The notes below the pieces were generated by a model that made no database searches, had not been told where the DNA came from, and saw nothing but the letters and a program-made list of their open reading frames with translations. Shown here piece after piece: positions 23,665-32,692 of a DNA stretch of 33,953 nt. A program made the position numbers and the translations under genes. The stretch comes from Bacteroidota bacterium (GTDB lineage: Bacteria; Bacteroidota; Bacteroidia; Bacteroidales; Prolixibacteraceae), in the NCBI GenBank assembly GCA_024278975.1, contig JAJRSD010000022.1, positions 1 to 33,953 on the forward strand. Reading direction: 5' to 3'. The first letter of the stretch is position 1. Each line of letters starts with the position of its first letter.

Positions 23665-26600
23665 TTATTTTCTCTTCCCCGCAATCCAGTCTCTTGCATT
23701 TACAAATGCCTGAATCCACGGAGCAATTTCATCCATTTTCTTTTCGGTGGGATATTGCGCCCACTGCCATGGTTTAAAGGCACGCTCTAAGTGAGGCATC
23801 ATTGCAAGATGTCGTCCGTTAACAGAACATAGCGATGCTGCTGAATAGTGCGAACCATTCGGATTTGCAGGATATTCATCGTGACTATATTTTAACGGAA
23901 TATTGTACTGCTCTTCGTTAAAAGGCAGGTAGAATTTACCCTCGCCGTGGGCAACCCAAATTCCCAATTTCATTCCTGCCATATTTCCCAACATCACCGA
24001 ACTGTTTTCCTCGATATCAACATTTAAAAATGCTGACTCGAATTTACCCGATTCGTTATGTAGCATTTTTGGTTGAATACTGTGTTCAGGATAAACCAAA
24101 TCCAGCTCAACCATTAACTGACAGCCGTTGCACACACCGAGACTCAAAGTGTCGTTGCGGGCATAAAACTTATCGAGAGCATTTTTTGCTTTTTCGTTGT
24201 ATTTGAATGCACCCGCCCAGCCTTTTGCCGAGCCGAGAACATCGGAATTCGAAAATCCTCCAACAAAAACAATCATGTTGATATCTTCGAGTGTTTCGCG
24301 TCCGGCAATTAAATCGGTCATGTGAACATCTTTAACATCCATTCCGGCGAGGTACATTGCGTACGCCATTTCGCGGTCGCCGTTTACACCTTTCTCGCGG
24401 ATAATTGCCGCTTTAACTCTGGTCGGTTTTCTGCGGTTTATATCAATTCCGTAATCAGCAGCTTTTCCTGTAAAATCTCTGAAATTGTATTGAAGTTCGT
24501 GTTTTTTATAGTTTTTAAAACGTTCGAGTGCAAGCTCTTTTTTCGTCTGCTTTCTATCTAACAAATACGAAGTTTTAAACCACAAATCGCGGAGTGTGTC
24601 GATATCAAAATCAACTTCAGTTTCAAAATTAGTAACCCTTAATTTTCTGTACGAAACCGGACTTCCGATTGAAATAAATTCAACTCCACTATTGTTTAAC
24701 TGCTTTTTAACTTCATCTGCATTTGCCGGCTGGATTACTATTCCGGGATTTTCGCTAAATAGAACTTTTGCCAAATCTGCCTCGCCAATTCCCGAGAGGT
24801 CAACTTCCATTCCGCCTTTATTACTGCTGAAAGTCATTTCGAGTAGAGTTGTAATTAACCCACCCGACGAAATATCGTGCCCGGCCAAAATTAAATCCTG
24901 TTCAATTAATTTCTGAATAGTATTAAATGCAGTTTTAAATTTCCGACTGCTTGCAACGGTAGGAGTTGTTTTTCCCAGTTTATTAATCGATTGGGCAAAT
25001 GCGCTGCCACCCAAAGCTCTTTTAACAAAAGAGAAATCGACAAATAGAATTTCGCTGTTTTCGTCGTTTACCAAAACCGGTTCAACAACTTTTCTGCAAT
25101 CGGAAACTTCGCCCGATGCCGAAATTATAACCGTTCCCGGAGCATAAACCACATCGTCTTTATATTTCTGTGTCATCGACATGGAATCTTTTCCGGTGGG
25201 GATATTTATTCCAAGGTCGCAGGCAAAGTCGCTCGAAGCTTTTACAGCTTTGTAAATTCGTGCATTTTCTCCCGGGTTTTTTGCCGGCCACATCCAGTTT
25301 GCACTCAGCGAAATACTTTTCAGATGGTCGGTCAGCGGAGCCCAGATAATATTTGTCAGCGACTCGGCAATCGAGAGAATTGAACCTTTCGGTGCATCAA
25401 CCAAACCTGCCACCGATGCGTGACCTATTGAGGTTGCAACTCCCGCTTTTCCGATATAATCGAGTGTAATTACCCCAACATTATTTAGTGGAAGATGCAG
25501 TTTGCCGGCTCCCTGTTGTTTGGCAATTCGGCCGGTTACCGAGCGGTCAACCTTATTGGTTAACCAATCTTTACATGCAACCGATTCAAGCTGAATTACA
25601 TTTTCAACTAAACTATTTATCTCATCATTATTATATTCTAATTCAGCAAAATCGGGAATAATTGTAGTGTCTTCAAGAACAGTTTTTGGAGGATTCCCGA
25701 ACATATAACCCAGTTGCCAGTCGATTGATTTTTCGCCTGTTTTTGAGTTCTCGAAGGTAAATTGCATGTCGCCGGTTGCTTCGCCAATGTTGTAAATTGG
25801 AGCTCGTTCGCGTTCAGCAATATTATTTAGCAGTTCTACATTTTCGGCTTTTATAACCAATCCCATTCGCTCTTGCGACTCGTTTCCGATAATCTCTTTT
25901 TGCGAAAGAGTAGGGTCGCCAACCGGAAGTTTGGAGGTATCTATTTTCCCGCCGGTAGTTTCTACCAACTCTGATAAACAATTCAGATGGCCGCCTGCAC
26001 CATGGTCGTGAATAGAAATAACTGGATTTTCTCCCGCTTCGCTCAGCGCACGAATTGCGTTGTAAACACGCTTTTGCATTTCGGGGTTGGCACGCTGCAC
26101 TGCATTTAGTTCAATATCGTTTTTAAATTCGCCCGTTGCAACCGACGATACTGCGCCACCGCCCATTCCAATTCGGTAATTGTCGCCGCCAAGCAAAATA
26201 ACACGGTCGCCTTTTTCGGGGTCGTCTTTTAAACTGTCGCGTTTATTTGCAAAGCCAATTCCACCTGCAAGCATAATAACTTTGTCGTAGCCATATTTTT
26301 TAAAATTCTCGAAATGTTCGAAAGTTAAAACCGAACCGGTAATTATCGGTTGCCCGAATTTGTTTCCAAAGTCGCTGGCACCGTTGGATGCTTTTATAAG
26401 AATCTCTTCGGGAGTTTGGTACAGCCAGTCGCGCTCTTCGGTGGCTTGTTCCCACGGGCGCTGTGCTTCGGTTCGCGGATACGAAGTCATATAAACCGCA
26501 GTTCCTGCAATTGGCAAACTTCCTTTTCCGCCGGCAATTCTGTCACGAATTTCGCCGCCGGTTCCGGTTGCCGCACCGTTAAAAGGTTCAACCGTAGTTG

Positions 26601-27354
26601 GGAAATTATGTGTTTCGGCTTTCAATGAAAGAACTGTTTCGATATCTCGTATTTCAAAAAAATCGGGTTTGTCTTGAGTCTTTGGTGCGAACTGTTCAAC
26701 CACCGGACCTTGTACAAACGAGCAATTATCTTTATAAGCCGAAATAATTTTATTGTGGTTCTCTTTCGATGTTCTTTTAATCATCTGAAAGAGTGACGAT
26801 TCCATCTCTTTTCCATCAATAATAAAGTTTCCGTTAAATATTTTATGCCGACAGTGTTCAGAGTTAACTTGTGCAAAACCATACACCTCGCCATCAGTAA
26901 GCGGACGTTCCATCTCTTTCGAAACATTATTCAGGTAGTTAATCTCATCGTCGCTTAAAGCCAGTCCCTCCTGCTCGTTGTAGGCTGCAATATCTTCAAT
27001 ATTCAGAATTGGGTCGGGCTGTTTATCAATTGTAAAAATGTGTTGCGATAAGTTGTGGTACATCGACTGCAACATCGGGTCGAACCCTGCTTTTTCGTTT
27101 TCAACCTGAAAAAACTCTTCGATACGAATAATACCTTCGATACCCATATTTTGGGTAATTTCAACCGCATTTGTACTCCAGGGAGTAAGCATTTCTCTGC
27201 GTGGTCCCACGAACCAACCTTTTAACGAATCCTCCGAAATAAATTCCGATTCGGAGAATAACCAGTTTAACTTGTCGATATCGTTTTGAGCCAGCGATTT
27301 TGCAGAATTAACCGCAATAATATTTTTGTTTTGAGTTCTGAAAAATTGAATCAT
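23665..27354 (-). CDS. purL: Phosphoribosylformylglycinamidine synthase, large single-chain type
   Basis: 1229 residues. Converts FGAR and glutamine to FGAM with ATP in purine synthesis, cytoplasmic. N-terminal PurS-like and linker part (with EVYGFAQVNSEHCRHKIFNG), then two AIRS-type halves including LSLKAETHNFPTTVEPF and SIHDHGAGGHLNCLSELVE. The C-terminal class I glutaminase has nucleophile Cys1075 in GVCNGCQ and the His1188/Glu1190 pair in MMPHLERAF. The length is close to E. coli PurL. The last 35 residues are encoded by the right direct repeat, whose decayed twin lies at 21997-22102 beyond the AbiE cassette, so the 3' end of the present gene may have arrived with the insertion. Start ATG at 27354. 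Confidence 0.97.
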   Translation of the reverse strand: MIQFFRTQNKNIIAVNSAKSLAQNDIDKLNWLFSESEFISEDSLKGWFVGPRREMLTPWSTNAVEITQNMGIEGIIRIEEFFQVENEKAGFDPMLQSMYHNLSQHIFTIDKQPDPILNIEDIAAYNEQEGLALSDDEINYLNNVSKEMERPLTDGEVYGFAQVNSEHCRHKIFNGNFIIDGKEMESSLFQMIKRTSKENHNKIISAYKDNCSFVQGPVVEQFAPKTQDKPDFFEIRDIETVLSLKAETHNFPTTVEPFNGAATGTGGEIRDRIAGGKGSLPIAGTAVYMTSYPRTEAQRPWEQATEERDWLYQTPEEILIKASNGASDFGNKFGQPIITGSVLTFEHFENFKKYGYDKVIMLAGGIGFANKRDSLKDDPEKGDRVILLGGDNYRIGMGGGAVSSVATGEFKNDIELNAVQRANPEMQKRVYNAIRALSEAGENPVISIHDHGAGGHLNCLSELVETTGGKIDTSKLPVGDPTLSQKEIIGNESQERMGLVIKAENVELLNNIAERERAPIYNIGEATGDMQFTFENSKTGEKSIDWQLGYMFGNPPKTVLEDTTIIPDFAELEYNNDEINSLVENVIQLESVACKDWLTNKVDRSVTGRIAKQQGAGKLHLPLNNVGVITLDYIGKAGVATSIGHASVAGLVDAPKGSILSIAESLTNIIWAPLTDHLKSISLSANWMWPAKNPGENARIYKAVKASSDFACDLGINIPTGKDSMSMTQKYKDDVVYAPGTVIISASGEVSDCRKVVEPVLVNDENSEILFVDFSFVKRALGGSAFAQSINKLGKTTPTVASSRKFKTAFNTIQKLIEQDLILAGHDISSGGLITTLLEMTFSSNKGGMEVDLSGIGEADLAKVLFSENPGIVIQPANADEVKKQLNNSGVEFISIGSPVSYRKLRVTNFETEVDFDIDTLRDLWFKTSYLLDRKQTKKELALERFKNYKKHELQYNFRDFTGKAADYGIDINRRKPTRVKAAIIREKGVNGDREMAYAMYLAGMDVKDVHMTDLIAGRETLEDINMIVFVGGFSNSDVLGSAKGWAGAFKYNEKAKNALDKFYARNDTLSLGVCNGCQLMVELDLVYPEHSIQPKMLHNESGKFESAFLNVDIEENSSVMLGNMAGMKLGIWVAHGEGKFYLPFNEEQYNIPLKYSHDEYPANPNGSHYSAASLCSVNGRHLAMMPHLERAFKPWQWAQYPTEKKMDEIAPWIQAFVNARDWIAGKRK

Positions 27355-27399
27355 TTTGCAGCAAATTTTTTATTGTCAAACATGTATTTTTACGAGTTG

Positions 27400-27407
27400 C
27401 AAAGGTA
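27400..27407 (-). promoter_or_regulatory. Putative -7 box of purL
   Basis: Minus-strand TACCTTTG, exact TAnnTTTG match, 46 bp before the ATG; predicted leader about 40 nt. Same 8-mer as in front of acn. I see no riboswitch-like structure in the short leader. Confidence 0.55.
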
Positions 27408-27543
27408 GAAAATAATAATTTGTAGAAATTACAAGTTATTAGTAAAAGCGTTTTAGTTTTCAACAGTAACAAAAAAGTTAAATAGATTTAATTTAAATAG
27501 CATGTCATATTTTCTGCTTACTTTCGGCAAAATTTTTAGTGAG

Positions 27544-27867
27544 ATGCAACGAGTATTATTAATATTGGTAATTTTTATTTTCTTTTCCTGCGGAACCCAA
27601 AAGAAACTTCAAAAGTCTTATGTAGGAAAATCTTCATCGGTTTTAACAGAAAGTTTTGGACACCCAAAAACTATTTTAGACAATGGCGATGAAAAAGTAT
27701 ATATTTTTGAAAAAGTAACACAACTGAAAAGTACAGAAATTGCTCAGGGGAAACTTACTTTAGATCCAATGGTTTCGCCAATGGTAGAAAAAACAGAGCT
27801 TTTCTATTTCACGGTAAAAGACGGTAAAATAATAGAGGCAAAAGTAGAGGAGGAGTACGAACGCTAA
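27544..27867 (+). CDS. Small lipoprotein of unknown function
   Basis: 107 residues from the ATG at 27544. A longer reading from 27502 would put 14 residues before the signal sequence and is less likely. MQRVLLILVIFIFFSCGTQK is a short lipoprotein signal with Cys16. After it YVGKSSSVLTESFGHPKTIL has the pattern of BamE/SmpA-like small lipoproteins (G, hydrophobic helix, hGxP), then two beta strands (KVYIFEKV, LFYFTVKDGKIIEA). Function unknown; might be associated with the outer membrane. Divergent from purL, just before tRNA-Leu. Confidence 0.75.
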   Translation: MQRVLLILVIFIFFSCGTQKKLQKSYVGKSSSVLTESFGHPKTILDNGDEKVYIFEKVTQLKSTEIAQGKLTLDPMVSPMVEKTELFYFTVKDGKIIEAKVEEEYER

Positions 27868-27907
27868 ACTTTTTGCAGAAAGATATTTTCAGTGTAAAGA
27901 ATTTTTA

Positions 27908-27915
27908 TAGTTTTG
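27908..27915 (+). promoter_or_regulatory. Putative -7 box of the tRNA-Leu gene
   Basis: TAGTTTTG, exact TAnnTTTG match, 28 bp before the mature 5' end. Confidence 0.5.
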
Positions 27916-27943
27916 CACTCACGTTTTTTTGAAATAAGAATAT

Positions 27944-28029
27944 GCCCAGGTGGTGGAATTGGTAGACACGCAAGGTTGAGGGCCTTGTGGGGAATTATCC
28001 CCGTGCAAGTTCGAGTCTTGTTCTGGGCA
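27944..28029 (+). tRNA. tRNA-Leu (anticodon GAG)
   Basis: 86 nt. Acceptor arms GCCCAGG and TCTGGGC (one G-U pair) with discriminator A; D-loop TGGAATTGGTAGACACG; anticodon stem CAAGG/CCTTG with loop TTGAGGG giving GAG; long variable arm TGGGGAATTATCCCCG typical of leucine; T-loop GTTCGAGTC. The CCA end is not encoded. The gene reads CUC/CUU leucine codons. It has its own promoter and terminator. Confidence 0.97.
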
Positions 28030-28037
28030 CACATATT

Positions 28038-28076
28038 AAATGCAATAAATTAATAATCAGTTTATTGCATTTTTAT
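28038..28076 (+). terminator. Terminator of tRNA-Leu
   Basis: Perfect 12-bp stem AAATGCAATAAA / TTTATTGCATTT (28038-28049, 28061-28072) with an 11-base loop and T-rich end, 8 bp past the tRNA. Confidence 0.75.
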
Positions 28077-28694
28077 TTCGAATAAAATATAAATATTATT
28101 TCACAATCCTTTAATGGTGCGAGAGAATTAATGGATGTCCGGATTAATTATAAAGAATTGTAGAAAAGAGTTTCAAACAAAGATTTAATCTCATACATAC
28201 TCGATCTACTCCCTACGTTGCAGAAAAAATAGCTGAAGTCCATATAAAGCAATATGTTGCTTACAGATTTTTTCCATTGGAATCACTTCGTGACAATTTG
28301 ACTTTAAACAACTTCATTACTTTACTCTTTTGGATTTGCTTTTTATGTCCGACATCTTCACTTTTTTCTCCTCGTTGTGCGATTTTCCTCTGGGTAAAAT
28401 TGAGTTTATTAATCCCGATTGCACCGTTAAAGTAAATTGCCAAATCCTTTGTACACAACCCAGCCATTCGAAACAATTGCCATTCTATGAGTTTTGCATT
28501 TATTTTAGTCTCATTGAGGGTTGAATTTGTTTTTCTGAAATTTATTTAGCATCTCTAAATTTCCAATTGCTGCATGTCCTAACTTATACTGGCTTTCTCA
28601 TTTCTATTCTGTTTTTTTTGCAAACATAACATTTGAAGTAGTAATCAAAAAAAAGTAGATATTAGAATGTATTTTTCCATTTCTGTCTAATTAT
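28077..28694. other. 618-bp gap without a convincing gene
   Basis: Short open stretches exist on both strands (for example minus 28261-28476), but none shows a recognised motif or a good start. The minus stretch continues upstream as KINAKLIEWQLFRMAGL only to about 28520 before stops. A minus-strand TATGTTTG -7-like box lies at 28621-28628, so a small RNA or a dead gene is possible. I cannot identify either. Confidence 0.4.
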
Positions 28695-29519
28695 TTATTG
28701 AATAATAACAACCGTATCCGAAACAAAAGACCAAGCTACAAAATATCCCAAAACACCTTCTCCAAAATTTGAAGCCGGATTATATGGAGTAGAAGAACCA
28801 CCAGGGCCCTTCCCGTCACTAACTGTCTCATTTAGTTGGTAATAATAATTATAAGCATCGTTATCTACCGTGTGTAACCTTACAATAACTTCATCATCTA
28901 TAAAAAACTCTTTTCGCATTGCCGGATAAATAACCGTGTCTCCAAATAAAAATATTTTATCATCAACCAAAGCGTAACTGTCAAACCTGCCATTTACAAA
29001 AAACTTCATCATGTAATAATCGTCGGTTGCAGAAACATCTTTAAATTTGATTTCAAGCGAGTATGCTATCTCGTCGAGTTCTGGTCTTTGCAATTCTGAT
29101 TCCGACACTACTATTTCATATATTTCGCTTGGTGGCATTAGTGTTGATTCGCCGTCATATTCCCATTCATCAGTGCTAATATTAATGGTGTAATTTTCAT
29201 ACACATCCCCAAGTAAAACATGCCCTTTATAAAACCCATCACCATTGTAAGTGAGTGTTTCCGAATTGTTATCACTATCTGTTAAAATAACCGATGCATT
29301 ATCTTCAAATGTTACTTCCTCGTTGTTGAAATAGTCGCTGGTGTAGCTAATCTTTATCCAAACTGCAGAGTCTTTTACAATCTGCCCTTCGGCCACTAAA
29401 ACAGGATTGGAACTATTTAAATCAACTTCAATAACTTCTTCGCAAGATGATAGAATAAGAGTACTTGTTATAAAAACTATAGCTAATATCAGATAAATAT
29501 TTCCTTTTAAATTTTTCAT
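28695..29519 (-). CDS. DUF4249 lipoprotein, partner of the TonB-dependent receptor
   Basis: 274 residues. Lipoprotein signal with Cys26 in STLILSSCEEVIEVDL; CEExIxVDL is typical of DUF4249 (PF14054). The domain is rich in beta strands and ends with GVLGYFVAWSFVSDTVVI, also typical. Proteins of this type are regularly encoded next to TonB-dependent receptors in Bacteroidota and are assumed to be a surface partner in uptake, replacing SusD. It is 14 bp downstream of the receptor gene, so they share an operon. The ligand is unknown. Confidence 0.88.
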   Translation of the reverse strand: MKNLKGNIYLILAIVFITSTLILSSCEEVIEVDLNSSNPVLVAEGQIVKDSAVWIKISYTSDYFNNEEVTFEDNASVILTDSDNNSETLTYNGDGFYKGHVLLGDVYENYTINISTDEWEYDGESTLMPPSEIYEIVVSESELQRPELDEIAYSLEIKFKDVSATDDYYMMKFFVNGRFDSYALVDDKIFLFGDTVIYPAMRKEFFIDDEVIVRLHTVDNDAYNYYYQLNETVSDGKGPGGSSTPYNPASNFGEGVLGYFVAWSFVSDTVVIIQ

Positions 29520-29533
29520 TTCTTTTCCTTTTT

Positions 29534-31861
29534 TTAAAATTCAAAATTCCATGAGATTGAAGGTACAACACCAAAAAGGCTCAGTTTAACAGCTTCGGTA
29601 GCCCCTGGGTTGGTTTCGCTTTCCTGAAAAGTAATTGTGTATGCATTGTGCTTGTTGTATGCATTGTAAAGAGAGAAGTCCCAACTTGATTGGAATCTTT
29701 TTTTAGTTTTCCCCACGAGGTGAAGATTCAAATCTAACCTGTTGTAATTGGGCATTCTATATCCATTTCGTTCGGTATAGTATGGTATCTGAGAACCATC
29801 GTATTCATATTTTCCACTCGGAAAAGTTACCGCATTACCGGTGGAGTAAATCCACGATGCCGAAAGCGATAATCTTTTTTTCAATTTATATGTTCCTACG
29901 ATTGAGAGGTCGTGGGTTTTATCATATTTTGCGAGATACCAATTATCGTGGTTTATTCCGTCAATCTTATTTTCAGTTTTTGCAAGTGTGTAACTAATCC
30001 ATCCGGTAAATCTTCCATATTTCTTTTTCAGATAAAACTCTACTCCATAACTTCTGCCAATACCCGAAAGTATGCTTGCCTCAATGTTTTCGTTTAACAT
30101 TATATCTGTTCCGTCTTCATAATCAACAACATTGTCCATTTGCTTGTAATAGCTTTCAACAGAAAATTCATATTTATTATCATCAAAATTCTTAAAAAAA
30201 CCGATTGAATACTGGGTTACAGTTTGCGGTTCCAGATTGTTTGTACTGGGCATCCACGTATCGGTAGGTTGGCCAGATGTGCTGTTTGACAAAAGGTGTA
30301 AATATTGTGCCATACGATTGTACGAGGCTTTTACCGAGCTGCTTTTATTAAGAAGATAGCTGAAAGAAAGGCGGGGTTCAAACTCAAAATAGCTTTGCAT
30401 TAATTCTCCTTTTTCGTAAAAAACAGAGTCTATTATTTCGTTATTATCATTATAAGTATTTGCCCAACCTTCTCCTATTTGATTAAACATTGAAAGCCGA
30501 AGACCGTATTCTGCCGAAAATTTGTTGCCTATTTTTTGGCTGTTCGATACATAAACGGCACTTTCAAATGCCTGTTTCTCATCAAGTACAACATCCTGAC
30601 TATCTTCATTGTCGATAGTTAGAACTCCGGGGTTAAAGGAATGCCGGGTGATATTCAACCCATATTTAATGGTATTGTCAGGATTTAAATACCAGCTAAA
30701 ATCTTGTTTAAAACCATAATCTACAATTCCTGAGCTCATATCAACATCATCACCAACTCTAAAAGCATAATCAAAATTGCTGTAAATAAGGCTTGTATTT
30801 GAAAAAAGCTTGTTGCTAAATAGATGATTCCACCTCATCGTTCCGGTTGTATTTCCCCAGTTCATTCCCATGCCACTACCAAATCCAAAAACATCTTCTC
30901 CAAAATATCCTGAAAGAAATATGCGGTTGTTTTCATTCAGCTTATAATTTAGTTTGGCATTTAAATCGTAAAAATATAGATTCATATCGTCATTTAAAAC
31001 ACTTGATTGTTTGGCAATTAAATCGGCATAACTCCTCCTGCCGGAAACAATAAACGACATTTTATCTTTAATAATTGGACCTTCAATTGTGAGTCGTGAA
31101 GAAATAAGTCCCAGTCCACCAGAGACTGCAAACTTCTTATTATTACCATCTTTCATTGTTATGTCTAAAGCCGATGATGCCCTTCCTCCATAATTTGCAG
31201 GTATGCCGCCTTTGTAAATAGTAACATCTTTTAGGGCATCAGAATTAAATACTGAGAAGAATCCCATAAGATGCGAGGCTCCGTAAACAGGTGCTTCATC
31301 GAGTAGAATAAGGTTTTGGTCAGACGAACCTCCTCTAACATTAAACCCACTGCTTCCTTCAGAACTTGCACTTATTCCGGGTAATAACTGTATGGTTTTT
31401 AAAATATCTTTTTCGCCAAAAAGTACCGGTATCATCTCAATCTGCTTCATATCCATTTTTTCAACTCCCATTTTGGCAGACCTGATATTCTTATCTTTCG
31501 TTTCCGATGAAACAACAACTTCGTCTAACATTGTTTCGTGTGGACTCAGTTGGATATTATAAGTCGTATCAGAATTTAATGACATATCGCGACTTATTGT
31601 TTTGTAGCCGATAAAGGAAAAACTTAGTTTATGATTTCCTTCCTGCAAGGTTATTGAATAGAAACCGTATGTATTTGTGGTTGTTCCTGTTGTTGTACCC
31701 GCAATAAAAACAGTTACACCTATCAAATCTTCCCCCGAGGTTGCATCGGTAATTTTACCGCTAATGGTGTGTTTCTGAGCCGACAGAAAAAATGTTTGTG
31801 AAAGAATAATAAAAATCAGGAGAATACGTCCCGTATATTTTCTTTTAAACTTTGCTCTCAT
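29534..31861 (-). CDS. TonB-dependent outer-membrane receptor with CarboxypepD_reg domain
   Basis: 775 residues. Signal peptide 1-28; carboxypeptidase-regulatory-like Ig domain (about 31-110, SGKITDATSGEDLIGVTVFI); plug domain (about 140-240) with GFNVRGGSSDQNLILLDEAP and VTIYKGGIPANYGGRASSAL; then a 22-strand-type barrel ending in the aromatic PSISWNFEF. TonB- and proton-driven import of a large or scarce ligand; together with DUF4249 rather than SusD, so a FecA-like or peptide/metal ligand is as likely as a glycan. It lies behind the sensor kinase/LytTR pair on the same strand, which might control it. Start ATG 31861 with a -7 box close upstream. Confidence 0.92.
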   Translation of the reverse strand: MRAKFKRKYTGRILLIFIILSQTFFLSAQKHTISGKITDATSGEDLIGVTVFIAGTTTGTTTNTYGFYSITLQEGNHKLSFSFIGYKTISRDMSLNSDTTYNIQLSPHETMLDEVVVSSETKDKNIRSAKMGVEKMDMKQIEMIPVLFGEKDILKTIQLLPGISASSEGSSGFNVRGGSSDQNLILLDEAPVYGASHLMGFFSVFNSDALKDVTIYKGGIPANYGGRASSALDITMKDGNNKKFAVSGGLGLISSRLTIEGPIIKDKMSFIVSGRRSYADLIAKQSSVLNDDMNLYFYDLNAKLNYKLNENNRIFLSGYFGEDVFGFGSGMGMNWGNTTGTMRWNHLFSNKLFSNTSLIYSNFDYAFRVGDDVDMSSGIVDYGFKQDFSWYLNPDNTIKYGLNITRHSFNPGVLTIDNEDSQDVVLDEKQAFESAVYVSNSQKIGNKFSAEYGLRLSMFNQIGEGWANTYNDNNEIIDSVFYEKGELMQSYFEFEPRLSFSYLLNKSSSVKASYNRMAQYLHLLSNSTSGQPTDTWMPSTNNLEPQTVTQYSIGFFKNFDDNKYEFSVESYYKQMDNVVDYEDGTDIMLNENIEASILSGIGRSYGVEFYLKKKYGRFTGWISYTLAKTENKIDGINHDNWYLAKYDKTHDLSIVGTYKLKKRLSLSASWIYSTGNAVTFPSGKYEYDGSQIPYYTERNGYRMPNYNRLDLNLHLVGKTKKRFQSSWDFSLYNAYNKHNAYTITFQESETNPGATEAVKLSLFGVVPSISWNFEF

Positions 31862-31888
31862 ATTTAAATCCGTATTTATTTAGGGGCG

Positions 31889-31896
31889 CAAAAATA
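31889..31896 (-). promoter_or_regulatory. Putative -7 box of the receptor operon
   Basis: Minus-strand TATTTTTG, exact TAnnTTTG match, 28 bp before the receptor ATG. The receptor and DUF4249 genes can thus be transcribed apart from the regulator genes. Confidence 0.5.
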
Positions 31897-31973
31897 AGGT
31901 GTGTTTCGTTACAGTTTGTTTTGATGCTTTGTTTTCAGTAAACAGAAGGATATTTTCAGCGAATGGAAAGATG

Positions 31974-32692
31974 TTAACCAAAAAGTGTTTCAATTTTAGT
32001 CTTATTCGACCTGCTAAAGGGAATTTCTTTTGAGTTTTTTAAAATTAAACTCCCTTTTTTGATTTGGTTGACATAGTTGTTCGATACAATAAACGACCGA
32101 TGTGTCCGGGTAAAATTTGGGTTTGGCAACATTGTGTCAATTTCTTTTAAACGAATGTAAATCAGGTATTCTTTTTTCCGGTATGAATTCTCACATACTC
32201 GTCTTCGGCGGAAATATAGATAATATCTTTAAGCCATATTTTCAACTTGTCATATCCCGATTTTAATAGAATGTATTCGTTATCAAAACTTTGTGCTGTG
32301 TCGTATTTCTTTGCTTTTCGCTCAATTTCAATGGCACTGTAAATTTTATCGATGCACAATTTAAACCTTTCTTCGAAAATTGGTTTAAGCAAAAAATCGA
32401 CAATATTTAGGTTGAACCCATCAATTGCATAATCTTTGTAAGCGGTTGTTAATACTGCTTTTATAGGGTTTTTAATCTCCTGCAAATATTCCAACCCTGT
32501 TTTCCCCGGCATTTCAACATCAATAAATAATAAATCGGCTTGCTCAATTATTTCAGATTGTTCTAATTCCGAAACTGTTGAAAATGTATTTATACATTTC
32601 AAACGACTATCATTACTTATGTATAAATTCAGCAAATCGCGAGCGTGTTGCTCGTCGTCAACAACAATACAATTAATAACCCTTTTAGTCAT
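31974..32692 (-). pseudogene. LytTR-family response regulator broken by a one-base frameshift
   Basis: Receiver domain (1-120) is intact: acidic Asp12/Asp13, phosphorylatable Asp58 in LLFIDVEMPG, Thr82/Thr83 and Lys103. The LytTR domain starts around 139 (LKSGYDKLKIWLKDIIYISA). The frame stops at residue 176 (32162) after HTGKKNT. One extra base in the A6 run at 32172-32177 would continue it as KKEYLIYIRLKEIDTMLP, then FTRTHRSFIVSNNYV, and end at TAA 31974, giving 239-240 residues, the normal length. Without it the DNA-binding half is lost. Causes: true mutation, slippage in a homopolymer, or a sequencing error. The start overlaps the kinase stop by 8 bp. Confidence 0.85.

Noticed and set aside
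28261-28476. Small minus-strand gene of 71 codons
   Set aside because: Composition is basic and low in information, no homology recognised, start codon not supported.
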